Below, one piece after another: positions 8,294 to 17,893 of a stretch of 64,000 bases of DNA; positions within the stretch are counted from its first letter, which is position 1, and the number at the start of each line of letters is the position of its first letter. The stretch spans positions 1 through 64,000 of the forward strand of contig NZ_BILW01000001.1 of assembly GCF_004000765.1 (NCBI RefSeq), given 5' to 3'. The notes under the pieces were generated by a model that was given only the letters and a program-made list of their open reading frames with translations, did not search any database and was not told where the DNA came from. The DNA is from Paenibacillus chondroitinus NBRC 15376. GTDB taxonomy: Bacteria > Bacillota > Bacilli > Paenibacillales > NBRC-103111. Made by a program: the position numbers and the translations under genes.

Positions 8294-10066
8294 ATGAAGG
8301 CATCAAAGTCAAAATGGAAGCATTCCCTGAATTCAATAAGGATGAAATTGATGCTGGGGGTATTGATTTTAACGGTACCATTGATCACTATACTGATTTA
8401 TTACAGCGTATATTCAACCAAAGTCGTGCGAAATCAGGTAGCGGATTCCTATAAGAACATGATGATCCTATATATGGATCAAGTAGATAAAACTTTGGAG
8501 GATAGTGAAAAGTATATTAATAACACAGTAGCTGCCGATTCTGATTTTATCGCCTACCAATTGTCGAAATCGGATTATGATTTTAATTTCAATAAAATTA
8601 TGATGTTTAATAAATTATCGAATGATATTAGTATGTACAATTCTATCAATTCTTTCTTCCTATATGCTCCCAAAAGAGATGATATATTACGAGTCACCAG
8701 AGATAGAGGCACCATTGAAGAAGATGAGGCCATGAATAACGTCATTAAGATGACCGTGGATTCCCAGCGAATCAACTCCAAACATTGGAATGTTGAGCAA
8801 ATCAACAACACTTATTATTTAATGTACATCTTCCAATCCGGGGATGTTTATTTTGGGGCCTGGATCAAAGCGGACAATCTGATGGTTCCGTTCAAAACCA
8901 TAGATTTTGGTACGAACGGAGGAGCTTTATTCGCAACTCAAGACGGAGTACCTTTGACGAACATTGACCTTGTCAACCGAAATCAAGTTCAGCTGAAATC
9001 TGTTATGGAAAATTATTATTTATCAGGTAATTCTCGCAATTTCTTGGTGGTTGGAGAACCGTCATCCAAAGGGGATTTCAATCTGATCGCACTCGTGCCT
9101 GACGAGAAGATCCTGGAAAAGCTGCCCTACTTACAAAAAATGGTTGGTCTTATTACTTTTGCAAGCCTTTTTTCACTGCCGTTAGGGCTCAGTTTGTTAC
9201 GAAGAACGATCATGCTTCCGCTTAACCGCTTGATGGCCGCTATGAAAAGAATTCGAAGCGGTTATATGGAAGCTCGCATTGAAACATTTCCAACATCTGA
9301 TGAATTTATTCTGGTTAATGAGACGTTTAACAATATGATCGCACAAATTGAGGGACTGCGAATTAATGTTTATGAAGAACAGCTAAGCAAGCAAAAGGAA
9401 GAGCTGCAGCGTTTACAACTGCAGATTAATCCACATTTCTTTTTAAATTCGTTAAATATATTATACAACTTAGCCAAAGTGAAAAATTTTGAATTGATTA
9501 AAGAAATGTCTTTATCCTTAATGAAATATTTCAGATATATGCTCAGAAGTAATCTCAGTCTAGTGAAGTTAAAAGATGAACTCGAACACACACAGAATTA
9601 TTTTCGTATCCAGGAACTTCGTTTTCCGGAAAGTCTGACATGTCAAATTAACGCACCGGAATTTTTAATTGATACGTATGTGCCGCCACTTGTCATTCAA
9701 ACTTTTGTTGAAAACACGGTGAAGCACGCGGTTACGCTGGATGAACCGATACATATTTCAATCGATATTGATGTAATCGAGCAGGATCATGTTCCTTATC
9801 TTACCGTTTTAATTCAAGATACGGGCAGGGGCTTCTCCGAAGAAGTGCTGCATGTTCTGCAAAAAGAGGAAAGTCTGGTCACCGAGCAAGGGGAACATGT
9901 CGGAATATGGAACATTCAACGGAGACTCCGCCTGCTGTATGCCCAATCGGCCCAAATCTCTTTTTCGAATCGGCTGCCTCGCGGAGCGGCCATTTCAATT
10001 ACTCTACCTATCCATTTGAAAATGAAAGCTGGAGGTGCGGACGATGTACCATTTACTGATTGTTGA
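8294..10066 (+). CDS. yesM: YesM-type sensor histidine kinase
   Basis: A 590-residue membrane sensor kinase. It has one membrane helix near residues 17-40, an extracellular dCache-like sensor region to about 275, a second helix near 280-300, a HAMP linker to about 350, the His_kinase domain with phospho-acceptor His381 in the INPHFFLN motif, then an HATPase with N-box near 474 (FVENTVKHAV) and G-box DTGRGF. This PHFxxN type is the LytS/YesM class. Its gene lies between the permeases and the YesN-type regulator, which overlaps its 3' end by 23 bases. It most likely senses the sugar, or the loaded lipoprotein, outside the cell. Confidence 0.92.
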   Translation: MKASKSKWKHSLNSIRMKLMLGVLILTVPLITILIYYSVYSTKVVRNQVADSYKNMMILYMDQVDKTLEDSEKYINNTVAADSDFIAYQLSKSDYDFNFNKIMMFNKLSNDISMYNSINSFFLYAPKRDDILRVTRDRGTIEEDEAMNNVIKMTVDSQRINSKHWNVEQINNTYYLMYIFQSGDVYFGAWIKADNLMVPFKTIDFGTNGGALFATQDGVPLTNIDLVNRNQVQLKSVMENYYLSGNSRNFLVVGEPSSKGDFNLIALVPDEKILEKLPYLQKMVGLITFASLFSLPLGLSLLRRTIMLPLNRLMAAMKRIRSGYMEARIETFPTSDEFILVNETFNNMIAQIEGLRINVYEEQLSKQKEELQRLQLQINPHFFLNSLNILYNLAKVKNFELIKEMSLSLMKYFRYMLRSNLSLVKLKDELEHTQNYFRIQELRFPESLTCQINAPEFLIDTYVPPLVIQTFVENTVKHAVTLDEPIHISIDIDVIEQDHVPYLTVLIQDTGRGFSEEVLHVLQKEESLVTEQGEHVGIWNIQRRLRLLYAQSAQISFSNRLPRGAAISITLPIHLKMKAGGADDVPFTDC

Positions 10067-11630
10067 TGATGAAAAGCATGTGATTGAGGGTGTAAAATCC
10101 GATTTGGATTTAGCAAAAAACGAAATCTCTGAACTCTATACGGCGTATAACATCAGGCAAGCTAAAGCCATTTTTGCCGAGCACCGCATCGATATTCTGT
10201 TTTGTGACATTGAAATGCCGCAGGGCAGCGGCCTGGAGCTGCTAGCTTGGGTAAGGGAAAATCACCTGGAAACAGAGGTCATTTTCTTGACTGCGCATGC
10301 GGATTTCAAATACGCCAAACAAGCGATTCAACTAGGGAGCTTGGCTTATTTAATTAAGCCGGCACTTGTTGATGAACTGGAAGAGGTGCTGACGAATGCC
10401 AAGCAGAAAATATCCCGACACAGCGAGCTTCATCGTGTGAATCTGTTATGGACGCAAAATCATCACTTGATCGAGGAAAGGTTTTGGAAGGATTTACTTG
10501 ATCAAACAATCCCCTCACATGAAAAGGAAATAAGAGAAATTGCCACACATCGGAATTTTCTTTACTCCGAAACGATGACTTTTCTGCCCGTTCTCATCAG
10601 TGTTCAGCGCTGGCATCAGGAATTTAGTATGCGCGATGAGAAAAATTTGGAATATGCGCTCAAAAATTCGGCGAAAGAAATGATTGTTCAACAAGTAACG
10701 AGTGGGCAAATACTCCCCATCGACAGAGGACAAATTCTCGTCATTTTATATTTTGAAACGTATGCCCATGAGCTCATGGAGAAGTTAATACGCAGCTGTG
10801 AAGCTTATATTGAGTTTTGCAATCATTATTTTTACTGCGATTTATGTTGTTATTTGGGCACTGATGGTTATCTGCACGAGGTTTTGCCTATTGTACAGGA
10901 ATTGATAGCACTGGATACCAATAATGTGGCCTTTAATAACAAAGTATTCCCGTTAAACAGGAAAGCTGTCTCCTCTGTACAGATCCAGTTGCCGGACATG
11001 ACCCTCTGGTCGGCGATGCTAAAAAAGGGAACGAAGGAGCACGTGATCGCGGAAGCGACGGAATTTGTGGAGAAATTGGTACAAAACGAAGCGTTAAATG
11101 CGAGTTTACTGCGTCAATTTTATGAAAATTTCCTTCAGATGACGTATTTCGTACTGAATCTGAAAGGCATTCAGGCTCATCAATTATTTTGTGATGAGAT
11201 CTCTTTGTCTCTGTCCGGCAAGGCCACTCGTTCGGTAACTGACCTGTTAGCCTGGATTCGGCATACCGTTGTGAAAGCAATGGATCAAGCGGAGGCCGTG
11301 GAACAAGGTACTTCCGTTATTGCGTCTGTTAAACAGTATATTGCCGTTCATTTGGATCAAGCGGAGTTATCCCGTGAGGATTTGGCTGAGCATGTCTATT
11401 TACATCCGGATTATTTATCTCGTTTTTTTAAGAAAGAGACGGGGATGTCCATATCGGACTATTTGCTGCAAGAAAGAGTGAATCTGGCCAAGCAATTACT
11501 GTGCAAAAGCAACATGTCGATCGGTAGTATCGCCTTCTCCGTGGGCTATTCGAATTTCTCCCATTTCTCTAAAATGTTCAAAAAAGTGACGAACTTGAAT
11601 CCAAATGATTATCGCCAGCAGCATGGTTAA
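10044..11630 (+). CDS. yesN: YesN-type response regulator, AraC family
   Basis: A 528-residue response regulator. The receiver domain (1-120) has acidic pocket DDE (8-10), phospho-acceptor Asp55 (FCDIEMP), Thr83 and Lys105. A long poorly conserved middle part follows, then an AraC-type double helix-turn-helix in the last 100 residues (SREDLAEHVYLHPDYLSRFF and IGSIAFSVGYSNFSHFSKMF). ATG 10044 is seven bases after GGAGGT and starts the canonical LLIVDDE; an earlier in-frame codon at 10035 overlaps the ribosome site. Overlap with the kinase gene indicates translational coupling. It probably activates the neighbouring transporter genes; see the direct repeat at 6215. Confidence 0.93.
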   Translation: MYHLLIVDDEKHVIEGVKSDLDLAKNEISELYTAYNIRQAKAIFAEHRIDILFCDIEMPQGSGLELLAWVRENHLETEVIFLTAHADFKYAKQAIQLGSLAYLIKPALVDELEEVLTNAKQKISRHSELHRVNLLWTQNHHLIEERFWKDLLDQTIPSHEKEIREIATHRNFLYSETMTFLPVLISVQRWHQEFSMRDEKNLEYALKNSAKEMIVQQVTSGQILPIDRGQILVILYFETYAHELMEKLIRSCEAYIEFCNHYFYCDLCCYLGTDGYLHEVLPIVQELIALDTNNVAFNNKVFPLNRKAVSSVQIQLPDMTLWSAMLKKGTKEHVIAEATEFVEKLVQNEALNASLLRQFYENFLQMTYFVLNLKGIQAHQLFCDEISLSLSGKATRSVTDLLAWIRHTVVKAMDQAEAVEQGTSVIASVKQYIAVHLDQAELSREDLAEHVYLHPDYLSRFFKKETGMSISDYLLQERVNLAKQLLCKSNMSIGSIAFSVGYSNFSHFSKMFKKVTNLNPNDYRQQHG

Positions 11631-11755
11631 TAGTCCCGGAAAAAGTCATGAAGGCGGTAATGAAATGGTCATCAAACTGTTAGCAGGTCTGGGATCCCTT
11701 AGTTTATTATTACAACTAGTAACAGCCATAAACTTTCTTAAAAAGGGGTTAGAAC

Positions 11756-13306
11756 ATGAACAAACGGACTAAAATGATGATTATGTTTTTGGCGATGATC
11801 ATGGCAACGATGCTTTTTCTAACGGCATGTGGAAAGAATCCGAGCAATCAGCAAGTCGCTTCCACCGCAACGTCGACGCCTTCAACTGCAACTTCGTCTG
11901 GCAAAGGGGATACGAAAGCGCCTGCCGAACTTACGATGGCGTTCCCTATTTACGGCGCGATGCCAAAAGATATGAATCTTATTGAGGCAGAAGTGAACAA
12001 AATCACCAAAGCGAAAATTAACGCTTCTGTCAAACTTTTACCTATTAACTCCGGGAATTGGGTTCAACAAACGAACTTGATGATGAGCAGTAACGATAAA
12101 CTTGATCTTATGACAATCAATGGCGGTGGAGGCGGTTATCCTTCTGTTGTGGCTAAAGGACAATTAAAACCTTTGGACGACTTACTTGCCCAATATGGAA
12201 AGGGGATTTCCGCTGTTTTGGAACCCGCTTATCTGAACGCTTCGAAAATTGATGGTAAGATCTATGGGGTTGCCAGCATCCGTGATTTGGCAAAAAATTA
12301 TGGGCTAGTCATGAGGAAGGACATTGTTGACAAATATAATATCGATATCAGTAAGATCAAAACATTAGACGATGTGGAGGCTGTTCTGAAGCTTGTAAAA
12401 GAAAAAGAGCCAGATTTAACCCCGATTGCTTCAGGCGGGACGGGCAGTACGTTTCTGAAAGTATATAGATTAGAAGATCCATTAGTTGATGGCTTTGGTG
12501 TTCTGCCTGGCTATGACAATAATATGAAAGTTGTTAATTATCAAGAAGCACCGGAATATGCTGAGCTTATCAAAAGATTTAGAAGTTGGTACCAAGCCGG
12601 TTATGTGATAAAGGATGCGGCAACGAGCCAAACATCAACGAGTGACTTAGTCAAATCGGGAAAATTATTCGGGTATTTGGCAGGAATGAAGCCCGGCTAT
12701 GATGCCCAGGAATCCCGAGCATCGACTTATCAAATGGTCACTGTCCAATTGCTCGACCCCGTTGCGACGACAGGAACGATTACGAATCTGATGTGGGGGA
12801 TTCCGCAGAATTCTGCGTATCCAGAGCGCGCCATGATGCTGTTAAATTTATTGTATACGGATAAAGACTTAATTAATTTGCTTGATTGGGGTATTGAAGG
12901 TAAACATTATGTGAAAGTATCTGACAATATGATCGACTTCCCACCAGGTATTGACGCCAAAAACAGTGGTTATTACTTGGGGCTGAGTTGGATTTTCGGC
13001 AACCAATTTCTCTCCTACGTGTTTAAGGGAGATGATCCGGATATTTGGAAAAAGATGGATGAATTCAATAAAACCGCGAAGAAATCGAAGGCGCTTGGTT
13101 TTAACTTTAACGCCGAATCTGTGAAAACGGAAATAACAGCAGTCACGAATGTAGTCAATCAATATCAAAAAGGTCTTGAAACAGGAACACTTGACCCGGA
13201 TAAGGCGCTTCCTGACTATAATGCTAAACTTAAATCAGCAGGCATCGATAAAATAATACAGGAAAAGCAAAAGCAATTGGATGCGTGGGTGAGTTCGAAA
13301 AAATAG
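11756..13306 (+). CDS. lplA: extracellular sugar-binding lipoprotein, LplA type
   Basis: A 516-residue solute-binding lipoprotein. The signal peptide ends in lipobox FLTAC (Cys25), then a Ser/Thr/Pro linker (about 27-55), then a type 1 extracellular solute-binding fold starting at ELTMAFPIYG. Its length and the LNLLYTDKDLINLLDWGIEGKHY region are typical of LplA/YtcQ proteins that serve LplB/LplC permeases. It should capture an oligosaccharide or glycoside outside the membrane. The gene lies 125 bases after the response regulator, a gap without an obvious terminator, and is followed by one. Confidence 0.92.
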   Translation: MNKRTKMMIMFLAMIMATMLFLTACGKNPSNQQVASTATSTPSTATSSGKGDTKAPAELTMAFPIYGAMPKDMNLIEAEVNKITKAKINASVKLLPINSGNWVQQTNLMMSSNDKLDLMTINGGGGGYPSVVAKGQLKPLDDLLAQYGKGISAVLEPAYLNASKIDGKIYGVASIRDLAKNYGLVMRKDIVDKYNIDISKIKTLDDVEAVLKLVKEKEPDLTPIASGGTGSTFLKVYRLEDPLVDGFGVLPGYDNNMKVVNYQEAPEYAELIKRFRSWYQAGYVIKDAATSQTSTSDLVKSGKLFGYLAGMKPGYDAQESRASTYQMVTVQLLDPVATTGTITNLMWGIPQNSAYPERAMMLLNLLYTDKDLINLLDWGIEGKHYVKVSDNMIDFPPGIDAKNSGYYLGLSWIFGNQFLSYVFKGDDPDIWKKMDEFNKTAKKSKALGFNFNAESVKTEITAVTNVVNQYQKGLETGTLDPDKALPDYNAKLKSAGIDKIIQEKQKQLDAWVSSKK

Positions 13307-13363
13307 GATTTGGATCGGATAACAATTTTAGTTTAAAAAGAAATAGATGATGATGTCGGCCCG

Positions 13364-13388
13364 AGCCTTTATGGTAAGGGCTTTTTTA
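13364..13388 (+). terminator. intrinsic terminator
   Basis: AGCCTTT, loop ATGGT, AAGGGCT (one G-T pair) followed by TTTTTATTTTTTT ends the lplA transcript. Confidence 0.85.
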
Positions 13389-13472
13389 TTTTTTTAGTTT
13401 GTGAGCTATTCCATGAAGTTATCGTTCGATTATTTTTTCGTATTTAATCAATTGTCCATAGCATGTTAAAAT

Positions 13473-13491
13473 CCGATTAAACAAGTTGGAA
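13473..13491 (+). promoter_or_regulatory. sulfur-type operator-like box A, upstream of the peptide importer
   Basis: CCGATTAAAC-AAGTT-GGAA, 37 bases before dppB. The core and spacing match box B (20825) and the boxes at 21639 and 28374; with flanks, A and B share AAATCCGATTAAAC and GAAAAGTA. From memory the motif resembles the CymR-type (Rrf2 family) cysteine-repressor box of Bacillales; that identity was not verified. A possible -35 (TTGTCC, 13452-13457) lies upstream, so the box would overlap the -10 region. Confidence 0.6.
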
Positions 13492-13527
13492 AAGTAAGAA
13501 AGACAATGGAGGGGAGGACAAGCGAGT

Positions 13528-14484
13528 ATGCGTGCATACATGATGAAGCGGGTGCTGCACCTTATTCCAACACTTGTCGGCGCCTCGTTGGTTATTTTCT
13601 TTATCTTCGCCCTGGCGCCGGGAGATTTCATCGACTCAGACATAAATCTGACACCGGAACGGGCCTTGGAGCTTAAGGCGATCTACGGTTTCGATAAGCC
13701 GCTGTTCGAACGATATTTCATCTGGCTGGGCAATGCGCTGAGGGGTGACTTCGGCTACTCGCTTCAATACCAGCAGCCTGTCATGAAAGTGCTCGGGGAA
13801 TATATATGGAACTCGTTTCTCATAGCCGGCGCCTCGCTCATCATGACCTGGATCATCGCACTTTTGGCGGGTGTCATATCGGCTGTCAAAATGTACACCT
13901 GGTACGATTCACTCGTCACCTTCGGTGTATTTGCGCTGATGTCGTTTCCTTCGTTTTTCCTCGGTTTGCTGATGGTGAAGTTTTTCGCCGTTGACTTGGG
14001 GTGGCTGCCTATAGGAGGCATGCTGAATACCGGAAGTGAGGCGACGGGGTGGGCTTACGCATGGGAGGTACTGAACCATATGCTTTTACCGGCAACCGTG
14101 ATGACGCTGCTAAGCGTTGGATCGCTTACCCGGCATTTTCGGACTAATATGATTGACGTCATCAAGCAGGATTTTGTCCGTACGGCAAGAGCGAAGGGAC
14201 TCAAGGAGCGGGTCGTAGTGTTCAAACATGCGCTGCGCAATGCTTTGCTTCCGGCAATTACGCTGCTGGGGCTCGAACTGCCGGGATTGTTTTCCGGCGC
14301 TATTATCACCGAAAAAGTGTTCACATGGCCGGGAGTGGGCTACATCCATATGGAGGCGATCACTAACCGGGATTATACGCTGCTTATGGGATTTACGATG
14401 TTTCTGGCCATTATAACGGTGCTCGGCAATTTACTTGCCGACTGGCTATATGCCACAGCGGATCCACGAATACGGATGAAATAG
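13528..14484 (+). CDS. dppB: peptide/nickel-type ABC transporter permease, DppB type
   Basis: A 318-residue inner-membrane permease of the DppB/OppB family. It has the family start (YMMKRVLHLIPTLVG), a periplasmic-side loop with GDFGYS, six hydrophobic segments, and the EAA motif (VRTARAKGLKERVVVFKHAL) near 210-235. ATG 13528 follows GGAGGGGAGG. It is the first of six tightly packed genes (dppBCDF, unknown, lipoprotein). The substrate is a short peptide, a nickel chelate or another peptide-like molecule; the shared operator with genes for sulfur amino acid import suggests a sulfur-containing compound. Confidence 0.92.
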   Translation: MRAYMMKRVLHLIPTLVGASLVIFFIFALAPGDFIDSDINLTPERALELKAIYGFDKPLFERYFIWLGNALRGDFGYSLQYQQPVMKVLGEYIWNSFLIAGASLIMTWIIALLAGVISAVKMYTWYDSLVTFGVFALMSFPSFFLGLLMVKFFAVDLGWLPIGGMLNTGSEATGWAYAWEVLNHMLLPATVMTLLSVGSLTRHFRTNMIDVIKQDFVRTARAKGLKERVVVFKHALRNALLPAITLLGLELPGLFSGAIITEKVFTWPGVGYIHMEAITNRDYTLLMGFTMFLAIITVLGNLLADWLYATADPRIRMK

Positions 14485-14496
14485 GGAGGTGGGGGG

Positions 14497-15435
14497 ATGC
14501 AAGCGGAGACCTGGAGCTCGGTGCAGACCGGAAATAAGACCGCCGCAGATCACGAATCCCGCACAAGGGCCTCGTCACTTTGGGGAACTGCACGAAAACG
14601 GTTAGGTAGAAAAAAATTGGCTATGGCTGGACTGTTCTTTTTGCTCTTTATGGCGCTATTATGTGTGATTGGACCTTTGTTCTCGGATTATAAGGAAGGC
14701 AAGGTGATTGTATCGCTGATTAACAAACCGCCTAATGCCGAGCACTGGCTAGGAACGGACCAGCTCGGTCGGGATGTGCTGACGAGGCTGATGCAAGCTG
14801 GGCGCATATCGCTGCTTGTTGGCGTTGTATCGATGGTGCTCTCCGTCGTATTGGGTTCGCTGCTCGGGGCTCTTGCAGGCTACTATCGCGGAGCGGTTGA
14901 TAACATCATCATGCGTGCGGCAGACATTTTGCTGGCAGTCCCGGAAATTCCGATTCTTATCATCATCGGTGCCATTTTATCCGACCTCAAGGTGCCTTCC
15001 GAATATCGGATCTATCTGGTCATGGTCATGATTAGCTTCATGGCTTGGCCGTCGCTCGCCAGGCTCGTGCGCAGTCAGATTTTATCGTTCAGGGAGAGAA
15101 CCTTCATGCTCGCTGCAGAATCGCTCGGGCTGCGAGACCGAAGGAAAATCGTGCATCTGCTGTTGAATGCGGTGCCGGTCATCATCGTCGTTGCCACCTT
15201 GAGTGTGGCCAGGGCTATTTTAAGCGAGACAGTGCTTAGCTATTTAGGGCTTGGCGTTGTGCCGCCAACGCCATCTTGGGGAAATATGATGGCTGCGGCC
15301 AATTCGCTCATCGATTTCCAAACACGGCCATGGTTGTGGATTCCGCCGGGGACGGCGATTTTCTTCACGGTCATTGCCATTAACTTGCTCGGAGATGGGC
15401 TGCGGGACGCTTTGGATCCGAAACTAAAAAGGTAG
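14497..15435 (+). CDS. dppC: peptide-type ABC transporter permease, DppC type
   Basis: A 312-residue partner permease. The family's OppC N-terminal region includes the single helix near 43-65, then NAEHWLGTDQLGRDVLTRL, and the EAA loop near 205-225 (FMLAAESLGLRDRRKIVHLL). The C-terminus NLLGDGLRDALDPKLKR is diagnostic of DppC/OppC. ATG 14497 follows GGGAGGTGGGGGG and lies 12 bases after dppB. It should form a heterodimer channel with DppB. Confidence 0.93.
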   Translation: MQAETWSSVQTGNKTAADHESRTRASSLWGTARKRLGRKKLAMAGLFFLLFMALLCVIGPLFSDYKEGKVIVSLINKPPNAEHWLGTDQLGRDVLTRLMQAGRISLLVGVVSMVLSVVLGSLLGALAGYYRGAVDNIIMRAADILLAVPEIPILIIIGAILSDLKVPSEYRIYLVMVMISFMAWPSLARLVRSQILSFRERTFMLAAESLGLRDRRKIVHLLLNAVPVIIVVATLSVARAILSETVLSYLGLGVVPPTPSWGNMMAAANSLIDFQTRPWLWIPPGTAIFFTVIAINLLGDGLRDALDPKLKR

Positions 15436-15444
15436 GTGAATCCG

Positions 15445-16458
15445 TTGCCCGGAACATTAGCGGAATTTAAAGATTTGCATACTTATTTTTATACGGAGCA
15501 GGGGATTGTCAAATCCGTCAATGGCGTGAGTTTCCGTATCGGCGAAGGGGAAACGGTGGCATTGGTCGGGGAATCCGGCTGCGGCAAAAGCGTAACGGCG
15601 CTTTCGATGATGGGCCTGATCGAGCAGCCGGCAGGCCGTATCGTCGGCGGTGAAATTATATTTGATGGCGAAAATTTGCTGCGGGACGGCGGAAAGCCGG
15701 TGCACCGGCTGCGTGGGCACGAAATCGCGATGATCTTCCAAGAGCCGATGTCCTCGCTTAATCCGGTGCTCACGATCGGTGAGCAGCTCATGGAGCCGCT
15801 GATGGAACATTTGCATCTTCGCAAAAAAGAAGCTCGCGCCGAAGCGGTCGAGTGGATTCGCAAGGTTGGCGTCCCGAGAGCTGAGCAGCTAGTGGATGCT
15901 TACCCCCATGAACTTAGTGGGGGGATGCTGCAGCGAATCATGATCGCGATTGCCTTATGCTGCCGGCCCAAGCTGCTCATTGCCGATGAGCCAACAACGG
16001 CGCTGGATGTGACGATACAGGCACAAATCCTCGATTTATTGAGGACGCTTAGGGTAGAAACCGGGATGTCGATTCTACTTATTACGCACGATCTTGGTGT
16101 GGTGGCAGAAATGGCCGATCAAGTTATTGTCATGTACGGTGGCCAAGTGATCGAACAGGCGCCGGTGCTGCCGTTGTTCCGCAATCCACAGCATCCGTAC
16201 ACGCAAGGGCTGCTGAAATCCAGACCCCGACTCGGGCAGCGGGTGGACAGACTATACGCCATCCCTGGGCAGGTCCCGAGCCCAATCGGCCTTGCAAGCA
16301 TATGCCGGTTCAGCGACAGATGCGAATATGCAATGGAGATTTGCCGTACGAGAGAACCGGAAAATCGAAATACTGAAAAAGATCATTCCGTAGCCTGCTG
16401 GCTGTATGAGGAGGGGAGCGACATTGTCCGAAGCGTTGGTGCAAGTCAAAGGGCTTAA
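15445..16458 (+). CDS. dppD: peptide ABC transporter ATPase, DppD type
   Basis: A 337-residue ABC ATPase. Walker A GESGCGKS is at 43-50, then the Q-loop IFQEPMSSLNPVL, signature LSGGMLQR, Walker B LLIADEPTTALD and the switch His in LLITHD. The C-terminal oligo_HPY extension carries the Cys-rich CRFSDRCEYAMEIC motif usual for Dpp/Opp ATPases. TTG 15445 is preferred because GGTAGGTG is seven bases upstream; the in-frame GTG 15436 overlaps that site. It powers the DppBC channel as a heterodimer with DppF. Confidence 0.92.
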   Translation: MPGTLAEFKDLHTYFYTEQGIVKSVNGVSFRIGEGETVALVGESGCGKSVTALSMMGLIEQPAGRIVGGEIIFDGENLLRDGGKPVHRLRGHEIAMIFQEPMSSLNPVLTIGEQLMEPLMEHLHLRKKEARAEAVEWIRKVGVPRAEQLVDAYPHELSGGMLQRIMIAIALCCRPKLLIADEPTTALDVTIQAQILDLLRTLRVETGMSILLITHDLGVVAEMADQVIVMYGGQVIEQAPVLPLFRNPQHPYTQGLLKSRPRLGQRVDRLYAIPGQVPSPIGLASICRFSDRCEYAMEICRTREPENRNTEKDHSVACWLYEEGSDIVRSVGASQRA

Positions 16459-17389
16459 GACATATTTTCCTATTACTCAAGGGTTATGGGGACGTAAGGT
16501 CGGGGACGTAAAAGCGGTTGATGGCATCGACCTGACGATTCGCAGAGGGGAAACCTTTGGGCTTGTCGGTGAGTCCGGCAGCGGCAAAAGCACGATCGGA
16601 CGCACAATTTTGCGTCTCGGTGAGAAGACCGACGGCGAAGTCCGGTTCGACGGGATCGACCTATACTCCTTATCTCGGAACGAACTTCGCAGCATGCGCC
16701 CGCGGATGCAGATGGTGTTTCAGGATCCGTTCGGCTCGCTTAACCCGCGCATCCGCATTGGAGACGCCATCGGAGAAGCGCTGCTCGATCATGGTCTTGC
16801 CTCCAAAGCGGAAATCAGGGAGAAGGTGCTGGAGGTGCTTAACCTGTGCGGTTTGGCTTCCTATCATATCGACAGGTATCCCCATGAATTTTCCGGCGGC
16901 CAGCGGCAGAGGATCGGCATTGCTCGCGCTATCATCTTGAATCCTGAGTTTATCGTAGCAGATGAACCGGTTTCTGCGCTCGACGTGTCGATTCAAGCAC
17001 AAATCATCAATTTGCTAAGCGACCTGCAAGGGAGCCGTGGCTACACGTATTTGCTCATCTCGCACGATTTGAGTGTGGTCGAGCACTTATGCACGACCAT
17101 CGGTGTTCTATATCTGGGCTCACTGGTGGAGCTTGCTCCCCGTGATGAGTTGTTCAGCCATCCCCAGCACCCGTATACAAAGGCGCTGCTCTCTGCAGTT
17201 CCGATCCCTGATCCGACTGCCGTGAGGGAGAGGATTGTGCTGAAGGGAGATATTCCAAGCCCGGCTCATCCTCCATCCGGCTGCAAGTTTCATACGAGAT
17301 GCCCATGGGCAGAAGCCGTTTGCCGAGAACAGAAGCCAATGTTTCGAGATGTAGGCGGCGGTCATTATGCTGCTTGTCATTTGATCTAA
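16424..17389 (+). CDS. dppF: peptide ABC transporter ATPase, DppF type
   Basis: A 321-residue ABC ATPase with Walker A GESGSGKS, Q-loop VFQDPFGSLNPR, signature FSGGQRQR, Walker B FIVADEPVSALD and switch LLISHD. The Cys-bearing C-terminal oligo_HPY part (CKFHTRCPWAEAVC) is present. TTG 16424 has GAGGAGGGG eight bases upstream; the alternative ATG 16406 lies before that site. The gene overlaps dppD by 35 bases. With DppD it energises uptake. Confidence 0.92.
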   Translation: MSEALVQVKGLKTYFPITQGLWGRKVGDVKAVDGIDLTIRRGETFGLVGESGSGKSTIGRTILRLGEKTDGEVRFDGIDLYSLSRNELRSMRPRMQMVFQDPFGSLNPRIRIGDAIGEALLDHGLASKAEIREKVLEVLNLCGLASYHIDRYPHEFSGGQRQRIGIARAIILNPEFIVADEPVSALDVSIQAQIINLLSDLQGSRGYTYLLISHDLSVVEHLCTTIGVLYLGSLVELAPRDELFSHPQHPYTKALLSAVPIPDPTAVRERIVLKGDIPSPAHPPSGCKFHTRCPWAEAVCREQKPMFRDVGGGHYAACHLI

Positions 17390-17408
17390 TTGAGAAGGAG
17401 GCAGAACG

Positions 17409-17873
17409 ATGCCGAAAGTAAAACTTCCTCAGCCGATAGGCGTTCGTATTGAAGCTGCCCGGGCATACGGGATTTCCGGAACGGAGTTGACGGAAATATT
17501 AAGATCAGGTGACTTCAATAGACTGAAGAATGCGGTTCTCGACGACTGGACGTGGGACAGCTTGTTCGAATACGCAGCCTCCCGGCGGGAGGAGTGCGAG
17601 GAAGCCATCCTGCACGGCTATTCTTTTACCTTTATTACGATTCGGGGATTAAAGACGTATTTGAAATACCGGTTTGGACTGGTAGAGGACCGAGACTTCA
17701 GCAGCAGTGAATACGGTGTGGAACAATTGAGGCTGAATCAGGAAGAGTTAGTCCAATTGCGGGAGACCATACCCGATGTACATTGGCATATCGTGGTTCG
17801 CGAAAATGTCGCAGTAGCAGGTGAGAGTACGGTGGACATCGTCTTGAAATCTCCGGGTTTAACAACATTTTGA
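17409..17873 (+). CDS. hypothetical protein inside the peptide-importer operon
   Basis: A 154-residue soluble protein that I do not recognise. It has an acceptable GAAGGAGG ribosome site, no signal peptide and no membrane segment. The first half looks helical (RIEAARAYGIS, LTEILRSGDF, DDWTWDSLFEYAASRREEC). The second half mixes a basic stretch (RGLKTYLKYRFGL) with strands ending VDIVLKSPG. It lies 19 bases after dppF and 20 bases before the importer's lipoprotein, so it is certainly in the operon. Its location suggests a role in handling or sensing the imported compound, but no function is claimed. Confidence 0.8.
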   Translation: MPKVKLPQPIGVRIEAARAYGISGTELTEILRSGDFNRLKNAVLDDWTWDSLFEYAASRREECEEAILHGYSFTFITIRGLKTYLKYRFGLVEDRDFSSSEYGVEQLRLNQEELVQLRETIPDVHWHIVVRENVAVAGESTVDIVLKSPGLTTF

Positions 17874-17893
17874 GTTAGAGAAAGGAATAGAAA

